Shown piece by piece: positions 23,001 to 35,000 of a stretch of 64,000 nucleotides of DNA (position 1 is its first letter; each line of letters begins with the position of its first letter). The notes beneath the pieces are model-generated. The model had not been told where the DNA came from, did not search any database, and saw only the letters and a program-made list of their open reading frames with translations. This DNA comes from Rhea pennata (Eukaryota > Chordata > Aves > Rheiformes > Rheidae): assembly GCF_028389875.1 (NCBI RefSeq), contig NC_084670.1, positions 10,139,383 through 10,203,382 on the forward strand, in the 5' to 3' direction. The translations under genes were made by a program, and so were the position numbers.

Positions 23001-26000
23001 CTTCTAGTTGCCTATTATTTTTAGTTTTTATTTAATTTAAGTAACCTCATGCTTTCAAATGTATTATAAAGTAGTGCTAAGATATGCAAGGTTTAATAAT
23101 TTTGGATGTATTTTACATTATTACTTATTCTATCCAGCATAGCTATCAGCTTTTGAGACCTGGATTTATTTTTATTTTTATTTTTTAATACAGTGCCTAT
23201 TGCAATACTAGCTATGATAGATGATTTAAGTTTCCATTGTAATACAAATTGTGCTGTGGTAGTGATATGGCATCAAGTTTATTTAACTTTTTTTTTTCCC
23301 CTCAACTTCTAGGGTCTGCAGCACAGTCTGTGCAGTAAAGACTCACTGGATCTTTCTAAACTGCTGACCATTAGAGCTCACATTGTTTTCACAGAAAACC
23401 TGGATAATCTAAATTTTGATTTTCACTGGGCTTCTATTACTGCATCAAATATCTTAGAATATACTCCTATGAAGTCTGTCCCAATTATTCCTACAGCCCT
23501 AGCAAGAAACTTGAATAGTCCTATGAATATTGCACAAGTTCAAGGGACTTATAAATGTGGGTAAGTAAAGGTTAATGCTAAAACTATCAAAGTTTTGTGT
23601 CAGTTGGTTGCCTGTCTTAAAACCAGAAAGGTAGGAATCTCAACCAGTACTTTGTTTTTTAATAAACTAACTGAAATTAAAGGAGCATAATTTCTAATAT
23701 CTAGAAAATTTTAATACAGAAGCAGGAAATGGGATAGAGTAAAAATTTTGAACTATTCAGCACGAATTCTTGCTTTTGACTTCAGTAAAGGACCTTCCTA
23801 CGTGGGACAGATGTGAGGGTGGAATGAGACCCTGCTAGCTAACAAAATAACTATAAAAAGCATCCAAATTTTTGGACAAGGTCAGTGCTGTCTCTAAAAT
23901 CAAACCAGGTGAATGGTAATAATAATAAAAAAAATGTGTTAATCATGCTTATAAGGTGGTGTTGGAGAATCCTTATTCGGACTGATTACCAATAGGATGA
24001 ACTGAAGTATAGATAATTCTAAGCACTTTGACTACCACTTTATTTGGAGAGGGATCTTTTGAATCCATCTCTGAAAGCTGCTCTTCAGATTTAACATGAC
24101 ATCACTTCTGGATTCATTGAGACTACCAGAATATTAAGTAAATGTATATAATAATGCTTTGATGTGTAGGGAATTGATGAAAAGCTGAAGAGTTCCTGTA
24201 AGTATGGACGAATGAGCTGAATCTAATTTTTTACAAACATTTTTCTTGCAGTGTTTTCTAAAAATGCATTTGTCTTGTAGTTGTTTTCTAAAAAGCTGTT
24301 AGAGTTCCAAAATACTAAAATACAAAAAACAACAAAAAAAAAAAACAAAAAAAAAAAACCACCATTTCTGCTTTGTTTCAGCTACCTTACTATGGACCAG
24401 ACACGAAAGCTGCTTTTGCTGCTTGAATCTGATCCCAAGGCTTATGCTCTACCGTTAGTTGGAGTGTAAGTGGCTGTTAGTACAGTTTTAGCCTAATGCA
24501 CCTATTGATTTGAGATATATTTGAATGAGTACTTAGTGGAAGCTTGGTAATATAACTCTCTCTAATTGGATATTTCTTCTTACTTTTAGTTGGTTGAGTG
24601 GAATTACCCATATCTACAGTCCTCAAGTCTGGGCCTTTTGTTTGCGGTATTTATTCAGCTCGTCAATTCAGGAAAGGCAAGTGACTTTCATCTGCAAAAC
24701 AAACTACTGACAACTTAAATGTATCCCCCACAAACTCATGCACATGCCTGATGCAACACTGGCTCTGTTCAAGGATATTTGGGGGAATTCTGTGACTGCT
24801 ATGGTATATAGGAAATAGAAAGAGCAGTTAAAAAGATAATTCTGTCTCCCCCACACTAATTTTCTGAAAACTAAAACTACAAAGTATTGGAAAGCTGTTA
24901 ATGTTCCGAAGACTGAAGAGAGTAAGTATTAGTATTTAAACTAAAATGCTGTGACTTTAATGATAAGAATCAGCAATTGGGAAACTTCAGTTTATATGGG
25001 GGGAGAGGGAAAGGATGGGGCAGCAGACATTGGTTTGGGGTGTGAACTTTTCTCATCAGTGCTTTCTTTGACCGAGGTTTTCTCCCTGGTTGATATCTAA
25101 CCAATGAAGTATATTGATTTGCAGCTAATGTTGTCTTGTTAATACTTGCTAAATACTATGTTTATGTAGTTAGCAATTTTACATTTTTTATACTAGTAAA
25201 TAGTTCTTCATTTCTATGTTTTTTCATTTGTAATGTTTGAAGTTCTGTTTGTATGGAATTTGTAAGGGAGTTAGTGTTAAACTGTTTTAAAACTGTTCTT
25301 CAGGTAAATAAGTTTCATATAAGGTGATATTTTGATTTCTTCTGGACTACCATGCTTTCTTTTAAATTATGAAATAAAAATGTTAGCTACATTTAAATGT
25401 ATGTTTGTAATTACTGAACAGATTATTTTCCTGAAGAATTTAACTACCCTAAAATGCAGATAAGGGCCCAATTAGATTATATGATTGAGATAGGCAAGTT
25501 AGATGTTTCACTCATTAACTTTCACTGATGCCATCTTGGAAGTGGATTAGGCTGATTTGATGAACCATGCAAACAGAATTAACCTCTGTGCAGACTTTAA
25601 TCTGTGTCATAATTTTTTAATTCTCAAGATATAATTGAAGTTGTATGTGAATGTGCTTTTGAAGAATCTTCTTACTGCTTTCTCTATCACAGATACAATT
25701 TTTAACAAACAAGCACAAGTGCTGCAAAAATAATTTCTCTGAAAGTAGTACCTTTTTCTGAAAATCCACATTGCTGTTTTAATTGTTCTTGATCTTTTTT
25801 GTTTTAAATATTGAGTGCCTTTACTCACTATTTTGTAGCTATAGAAAGCACTTCAGTATAATTTTCTTAAATTTTTCTTTTTGTTTTCTTTTATAATTGA
25901 AGAACATTGAATACTTAAGGATAACTGAAACACTGAATGTCTTAAAGATATGACTTCCATTGAATTGTCAAATAATCCTGATATCATTTTACACAATCTC

Positions 26001-29000
26001 TTAGAAAAACAGATGCTTTTGTCTATACTATGATTGAAGTCTTCTAGGAATTCATTTGAAGTACTAAGTGATCCTAAAGGATATAGGAAAATCATTCGTA
26101 CTATTTTTCTACTTTGCTTTAATTCTTATGCGTGGCATGGTCATAGTCAACTACTTCTGTAGCTCAGTACAGCTCAAAATGCAAATAATGACTCACTGGT
26201 TTGTTAAACTACGTGATAGTTGTACCTGATATTTTGAGAAACTGAGGACCACCTTCCAGTTTAATAAAATTTTAAAAAATATATATATTTTTCTTTAATT
26301 TTAGGGTTTTTTCAGAATCTGGAAGTTTTCTTGTTGTGCTTTATTCATTGACGCACAAGGAACCAGAGTTTTATGAGTGCATTCCATGCAGTGGACAGAC
26401 TGAACTAGGGTTTCAGCTCTTAACTTGTGCTGAAACAGTACACCTCTTCAAAGTAAGTGGCTTGGTTTCCTAATACATTGTGGTAGCTTGCATTAAAATT
26501 CAAATTTCAAGTACTTACAGAAGAAGTCACATTAGTATGACCCAGAAAAACCTACAATGTTTGAAAATGATGTAGCTCTGCAAAGCTAGGGTTTTTGCAA
26601 CAATTACTGTAAATTCAAGGTTTGTCTAAAATTGAAGGATGACATCCAAAGTCCACAACTGCTTATTTTTAATAGCATTAAGAATTTGTCTTTTAAAATG
26701 CAGTGTTGTGTTCAACTTTGATAGTACTCCTTGTTAGTGACCTTGTTCTCTCAGCAGAAATTATGATTTCTTATAGTACTTGTGAATCTGCTATACTGTA
26801 TGCTTACTGGCTATTTTTTTCTGGAGAGCAAAGCTAGGTAGTCGTGCTTCCCTGGAAATTGAAGGCAAAAGAGATTTGGGTGGTTACTCATCTACAGAGC
26901 TCTTGTGCTACTGTAACAAAGCAAGAGCAGTTTTATTTTTGCACAAAGTAACTCTTTGAAAGCATTTCATTGATACAGAAAGTGAGAAGTTCAGGTAACA
27001 TTAGAGAAGTTCTAGAGAATCTCTATTGCTTAAATATTTTCCTGGCTTGGACAGAACTTGAATTTGAATTGTTAGTCTGTTCAATACATGCTTCTGTGTT
27101 CTGGCAGAGGCAGCTAGAGTAGTATCCTGTGCTGTTCTGCTTCATGTTCCCTTCCCAAACGCCTAATCCTATTTGGGGCTGCCTTCTCCCAGGTAACCTA
27201 GGTACAGCTTAACTTCCTGAGAATCACAAGGTTCTTAGTAATGGAGGTGAGCTTCTATAGTCTCCAAATCTTTCCCAGCTGTGGTGTCTGCAGCAGTAAA
27301 GTAGAACAGTTGCTATTTCCTATAATGGTGAAAGTTTGTGGAAGAGGTCACTAAGCAGTTACAGTGAGGAAGCATCTGCTCATGGTTATAATTAGGCCAA
27401 CAACTTTACAGAGTAGCAGAGGGAGCAATGTGAAACAGGAAGGGAACTTGCCTGCCTCCCTGTAGTGGTGAAAGAATTGAGAATTGAAAGCAGAGGACAG
27501 ACAACAAATAATCAAATATAAGCTTTCTTAAAACTATTCCTTTGTGAGTAGTACTTCAGTGGTCAAAACCAGAATACTGCATGCTTCGTAACACAAAATT
27601 TCATTTCAGAATGTTGAACCTTCAGACAAGAATCCTATCCACTTTGAGTTGAGTACTGAGAAGCAAAATGCAGAAACTGAGTTCTTCAGTAGGATCTGCA
27701 AGAAACTTCCTGTTAGAAGGTATCTTTCTGATATCATTTATACACCAAAAATTAAGTATTTGGCCTCTGCTGTGCACTGCATCAGGTTAGCTACAACTGC
27801 AGTAATCTTCTATGACACAAAAATCTTTGAATGGGCTTTTTTTTATTGCTCGAGTTGATGTTCTTCAACTAAGATTGTCAAGCTGACTAAATTTCTAGAG
27901 AAACTACTAGGAGTTTTATTTTTTATTGATGGTTACAATTCCTGCAGTGCATGTTTCTAAAAAGACTTTACTGATGGAGCTTAAGTTTGCTCTGTGAAGC
28001 TTTCTGTGAGAACCTTTCTTTGAAGCAAATCTTTAATTGCAATCTGCATAAGTTGGTTAAAAAAACTTTTCCTTCTGATTTTTTTTTGAACTGTGACCTG
28101 TGTGGGTTGGAAGTTAAAGGTTATTTTGAAAACTACCTTATCCACTAAATTTGTGTGTATGGCTAAAAGATGGCCTTTATTCTCCTTTAAGTATCACAAT
28201 CTTGAACTTAGCACTTTCCATCTTTGTAACATAAATCAGTGCTTCAGTGTGAGACTAACATTTGAATGGTGGGGTTACTATCTTTTTGCCTAAAAACAGC
28301 ATTTTAATTTTCACTATTTGACTTTAGAGCTGTTTGCCATATGACACTCCCTGGCTAACTGAAAGAGATGTATAACAACAGCTTCTTCAAAAAAAATGAT
28401 GCTGTTACTGCACTGTAGGCTTTGTGGTTAAAAAATGTGAAGGCTCATTACAGCTGTCAAATCTGACATGCAAAGGTTTTTGATTTGACTTATATTGTTT
28501 TTTAGTCCTCCCCAAGGCTCTTCACCCAGTAAGTTGTCAGCCAGTGATCATGACTCTGGTGTAGAAGATGAGGATTTATCCCCCAGACCAATTCCAAGTC
28601 CTCATCCAGTGAGTCAACAGGTAACTTAAGTAAATAATTTTTCTAGACTTCTCAGATTGTAAGATGTGATTGAAAAAAGTTTTACTATCTAGGTGTAAGG
28701 AGGTAGGACAATATGAAATTTGAGAAGTAAAAGGTTAGTGTTAGGAAGCAGAAAACAGAACTGAAGACATAGACCCAAAAATCCTAACCCCTGCTTAGTC
28801 AACCTGCCTTTGAGCCAGCAATATAGACATCTTAATTCATACATGTGCTAGCATTTGAGAACAAAGATAGGTTTTATTGCGTGAGTCTTGCTGCCAATTG
28901 CAAAGAAAAGCTGCAGTGTTTTTGGCAAAGAAAGAGGCAGCAAACCCCCTTGCATGTTTCTGGGTAGAAAAGACATCCTCTAATATAGCCTCTGTTTTAC

Positions 29001-32000
29001 TTGAGTGCGCCTAACATAAAGCATATTTGATAAACCACAATTGTCATATCCACCTAGACCTACAGTGACTGGAGACCGAGAGGGTGCTGCTATCTGTCTG
29101 GGTAAGCAGTAGTAACACAGAACATGTAGTTCCCTTTCTGAAGGGGAAAAATCCATACTCTGAAATACCCTCCAGGCAGAGAAGGGCATTAATTGGACAG
29201 GCATGGCTGTTATTCCATATGCAAGTCATCTGGCCTTCTGAGGATGATACTAGAGGTCTTACTGCTATCTTTTTATGCTTCTGGTTTCTCCAGTTTTTAG
29301 AAAGTTATTCCATGTGTTATGAGTTATGGGCACTTATGTTGACTTTTTTATGAAAACATTTTATTTGACAGACATTAGGAAATTCTGCATATAAAGAGCA
29401 GAAAGGCAGAATTCAAGTGGTTTAAAACTTGCTTCTGTCGTCATCCCTCTAGGTTACTAGGATCTTTCCTTCAGTTCCTGAACTCTCTCTTGTTTTGGAT
29501 GGGAGCTTCATAGAATCAGGAGAGTTGCCTAAAACTGTGGGCATTTCAAATGCTGAAAGTCTACCCTCAATGCTACATCAGTCTATAAAAAAGAAATGGC
29601 CTTTGAAATCTACGTATTACCTTGCTCAGTGCTCTGATGACAAACAAAATTTTGCTGCTAATACAGGATATTCCTCTTTGAGGCAACTACCAAACCATTT
29701 AAGCCAGAAAGTTCCAACCTCAAAGGCTCCCAGAGCAAAGCAATCTCCACTGCAGCAACAGTCTCACTGTAGGAAAGTTGGTCCTCAAACAAGAAAAATT
29801 TCTGGATCTTCTTCCTCTTCTCCTTCAACCCCCTGTAGTGGGCCTTCTCCAGATACATCTGTGCATCATCCCAAGAGGCTATCGGAAAGACTTGTGTTAA
29901 ATCCTAATGGAGTCACACAGCAGGAAGAGTCTCCTGTTAGAAGAACCTCAGTATCCAGTTCCAAACAGCTTCCTTCTGTTACACAACCGTTCCTCCACGG
30001 CTCTGCTTTTTCACCACAGAACTGCAGAAGACCATCAGAACTGCAGGTGCCTATTCAGGTGCCATCTTGCTGTCCAGCCAGTGCATACAATTGTCAGTTT
30101 CTTGCTCCTGTCCAATGTAATCCAATAAATTCATGTCAAGGAATGGGAAAAATGAGCCCCAAACAAAGAGCAGAAATGCAGCCAGAGGTGGCTCAAGAGA
30201 ATCAATGTTCAGCGTTCCATCAAAATATCATTTGTCCAAATATTTGCTGCAATACAGGATATACCACTAGTAGCCCTATAAGCTTGGGATATCATGGGAA
30301 AATAGGGAACTGTTCTCTTGATAATAGCTTATCGCCTGGAGTAAGACTTCCTTCAAGTGCAAGCCCCTGTAGTCTGCAGTTTTGTGCAGCACATTCACCA
30401 TGCGTACACATGCCTGCTTCTAAAACAGGATCAGATAATGGAATGATGGGATTATCTCCAGATGCTTACCGGGTTCTTACAGAACAAGATAGACAACTAA
30501 AATTGCTTCAAGCTCAGGTTTGTTGAAATGGCTGCTTTCTCCTCTGCCCGGAGATTAAATATGCTTTGAAATCCTTCCCCTCTCTCCCTTCATAGAGGAA
30601 TTAAGAAAACTAACTGGTGGCTATTCTCCTAGGGACAAAAGCCTGCTAGACCAAGACCAGTTTGAGGGATCCTTGTTAATTCTGATGATTGTCTCTTAAA
30701 ACAAATGAAAATGATTTGACTTTTTGAAATTAGATTTTTGCATTTTTTGCTATAATTCTATAACATGATTATTTCCATTTTAGCAGACTATTCTGTAGTC
30801 CAAGTTGCTGTTTCTGTCTAAAACATCTTTATCACTTGGGCCATAAATTTTGGAATTATTGCAAGTATATGAGTAAAGCACAGTGTGTACTAGCATGCTA
30901 CTTTGCTCACCTTCAAGCCTGCAGCTTCCTGGGCTTTTAAGGATATTTTCTAAGAAACTTTAATAGTCTGTCTGCAGCAGACTGGCAATTTTTGTCAGGT
31001 ATTTAATGCTGGGCTAGAATACTGGGTTTTGGTTGTCCTGGTCTGTTCTATTTCAATACCAGGTGGTTTGTTGAAAATAGTACCTTTTAAACTGTTAGCC
31101 CTGTATTTCACAGGGTGTGATTTGGGGCTGAAGGTCCAGAATTTAAATCTTGTTGCTGATGATGGCTAGGAAAGTTGGTGCAATTGCGTACAGTGCATGT
31201 TTTTCCTGCTTTAAACTAGAAGATTGCAACTGAAATATGCTTTAAATAGATTTCCTGTATGTAAAATCAAGCTCTCAAAACATGGGTTGTGAGTGGGGGA
31301 AAACCCTCTTTATTGTATAAATGCATTGAGAATCTTTACAGTACCACCAAGAAATTTTGTGAGTTACCGAATAGGGTAGCTGCAGACAGAGTAGGGTTAA
31401 GATTGCCCAGGCATCCATAATTCTATTGTTTTTAATGCCTAATTTTTAATTGAAACCAAGTTGATCTAGCATGGAATAAGGACAGTTGACATACTTAAGA
31501 GCCAAGCGTTTTGTAATAGGTCTTGTATGTGAATGAAAGGGACAAAAAAAATACTTTCAGCAAGTGTAGCATAAGTAGAGTTGTCTTTGTGTAATTCCAC
31601 CAGTATGCAGAAAACCTTTTATTTGCTAGCTTTGCCAACATCAAAATTGATATTTTGATTCATGCTGCATGTAATACTGAGACCTGGAATGTTATGACTC
31701 CTGTGGCAGTGCAGTTTAGATTTGAATCTAGATCTTAGAGGAGGCAAATTTAATAATTCAATGTTGCCTATTATACTTTACTGTATTTTAGTGTACAAAT
31801 TACACCATTCTGACCGTTACAGATCCAACGCTTACTGAAAGCTCAGGCTCATCAAGCTTGTTCCTCTGAAGCAGTTACAGCTAGCAATGCTCTACAGCCT
31901 GAGAAGCAAGTGGAATTTGTTACTATGGAAACACAGTCCTCACCAGGTTTGCACATGAGAAAAAGTGTGAGCATTGCTGTGAGCACAGGTAATACTGTTC

Positions 32001-35000
32001 TTTAAGAATAAACTTGCATCGCTTTCTGGATGTTGGTGGAGGGGGAGGGTGTTGCACACAGAAGAAGAAATGTTTTGCAGAAATGCCTAACACACACAAA
32101 CATGTATCTAGGTATCAAAAACAACAGGAATGTCTCTTTTTAGCTAGAGTTTGGAAGCTTAGGCTGGAGCTACTTTTGACTTTTGGGTTATAATGGCAGG
32201 GGCTGCTGTTTGCTGGAAGAGGGTTTTTTTTCTAATAGCTTCAGCCAGGTTTTGTATTTTGAATTATGACTTATTTGAAGGGAAAATCCCACATTATTCT
32301 TATAATTAATACAATATTTTCAAAAGTGGTAGTTTCCATCCTATCTGATATTCTATTAAATGTGTTATAGTGTTCATTATAATGAAAATCATGATGTATT
32401 TATTTGGAAGAGGGAGGCAGACTGAATTCTCCTTAATTTGAAGGTTATGCAGCTGCAACTGGCTACATGTTAATATATTGGTTTCTATTAACCCTTTGGA
32501 AAATATGGTTAGTCTAGTGGGAATTTTCTCTTCAAAGTGAATTGAGGTCAAATGCAAGTATAAAATTCTTCAGTTATTTTCTAAATGCATGCTTTGGAAG
32601 AAACTATGGCTTGAATGTTTTGGCAACTCTTGGTTGTTCTCAACCTTAAATCACTTTAAATAGTGGAAAATAGATTGAATGTGAGAAAATGATTCCTCTA
32701 GTTTGAGGACGCCAAAGCATCTCTTTTCTTAATGGTCAATCGCTAATTACTGTCTTGTAGGTGCTAGCTTGTTTTGGAATACATCCTCTGAAAAACAAGA
32801 AGAGTCCATACCACAAGGGAAAAAAGAAGATGCAGAAATTTCTAAGGAAGAAATAAGCATTTCAATTAATGCTGCGCAAGATGCAAGTAATACAAGTATT
32901 GCTTCTTCTTTAAAGGTTGTAGACATGCCCAGTTTTGTAGACAGTGTTCATCTTGTTGAAGAAGGGACTCATCAGAATACACTCCAGTAAGTAACCAGAA
33001 ATATCTTGTGTTCATATAATAAGCTTAACTGCCTTTCTTAATTACCTTTTCATATTTTTTTAAAGGAATTATGAATGGTCACCTGACTTAAGTTGTGCTC
33101 TTTCCCTTGATTTTTTTTTTCTATCATGCTTCAAGTTGTACAGTTCTCCAGGACACAATTGCCTTCAGAGTTTTCATCAGTCATGCACATTTAGCTAGCC
33201 TGCTGATCAGCAGTAGTTGGTGGCAAAAACCTTTACCTTGGAAAAGCATGTGCCATGCTGACAGCATTCCTTTTCTTACCTTAAATCTTGAGGAGAAAGG
33301 AGACATAACTGCAGTCAGTTGTTTTCCTACAGTGACTTTTCTGTCGGTGTTCAGAACCCTTTCAATTATGAGGGATTTAGATAAGGATTTAGGATTATAT
33401 ATCTGTCTCTGGAATTTCTGTACATTTCATACCTAATCACTTTGTATATTGAATGCAGATGCCAACTTAGTTGATATCATCTTCCATATTTTTAAGTGCA
33501 GATTCTTCATGTTGCAACAACCAATCTCAATCTAACTTGAAAAGTGATTTTAAAAATACTTTAAATTCTGTATATTGATGTTATTTTTACAAAAGGAAAA
33601 GTTCAATAATTTGGAGCTTAACAATCCAATTCTCTATGATTATAAAAAGCCCAAGTGGGGAGAATACCCTTCCAGTTAATTTAAGTTTCTAAAATAATCA
33701 TCTTGGGGAAAAATGCTAATGATTAAGCTATCACTTAAATATTCATAGTCCTTGATTACAATATTATCTGCAAATGTATACTGCTACCGTAAGTGTTATG
33801 GATTCAAATCAGTCTTTTGAACATCTCATTTTAGAGAGATGCCATCTTAAGTTTTTTTCAACTTGGATTTATGCATGTGTAAAATCTTTGAATATCTTAT
33901 AGAAAGAATGTAGAGTACCACTCAGATTTAAGGGGGAGAGTGTTTTGGGGGAATAATGAGTAATTGCTAAGGTAGCAGTAAAAGTATCTTGTCTAGTACA
34001 CCATACCATTTAAGTCCTATCACTTTGAACACTGGCAAGTGATCAGTTAGGTTCTGAAATACCATTATCTTACACTTGGCTTTTGAGGAAGGACAGGAAA
34101 AGGAAGGAGGGTCACCCTAGGATCTCTTTGGTATATTAATATTTTTGACCTGTCTGGTTTCACAAGTTAATATACCATACAATATAGATATACCAACTAG
34201 CTAAAAGGATTGCAGAGCACCTTGATATAACTCACTCAGGAATATTTACCTTTTTGTGTGAACATTTAGAGCTCCAGGTAGGTTTTAATTCCTCTTTCAC
34301 ATCTGTTAAAGAAATATTTCAACTTGGACTTTGTTCTTGATGTCCATCGTGTATGTGCATATTTGGTGCCTTTGAGAAGTTGGCCAGTGTCTTTAAATAT
34401 CACAGTGATAACGTCATTTTTACAAAGATGAATAACTAATTAATATAAATCATGGTGCAGAACATATGGGAAATACATTGCCCCTAAGGGCTTTTAAATG
34501 TCAGTAAAAATACTGAAAACTTTAAAGCAAATGAAATAACTTTTGAACGTTTGGGGTTGGTTAGTCTTACAATATTAACTCATAGAGCTTCATTCAGTTT
34601 GGACTGCAGAGAAGCCAACACTGTTTTCAAACCATATTTTGAAAAACTGATCAGGCTTTTATAGTTTCACACTACAGTGTATATTTCTCCAATCCTCAGA
34701 TCACTTTGGCTCCTTTCTGCAATCACTTTCAAAGTCTCAAGCAGAAGACAAAAAATTCCTCCCCCCCCCCCCCCCCCCGCCCAAGACTTCCTCCTCCCCC
34801 CCCCCCCCACACTTGTGGTCCGCATGAAAAGATAAAGTACCCACAGTGATACCTCTTGCTTTCTATTTCAAGTAAATATCTTGGCTATCTTAATGTTCTC
34901 TTTCAGAAATATGGATGTTTCCCAAGCACTTGTCCAGAATTCATTGTTAGAAGAAAGTATTAGCATGTCTTTACAGAAAGAGCCAACAGAGGGAGTGAGC

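Noticed and set aside
24677-24682. GT donor at 24681 instead of the GC donor
   Set aside because: Using it would shift the reading frame in the following, strongly conserved STIL exon.
28096-28125. CR1-like GTGGGTTGGAAG string in a STIL intron
   Set aside because: Only about a dozen bases resemble the avian CR1 3' region and the neighbouring sequence does not follow the consensus.
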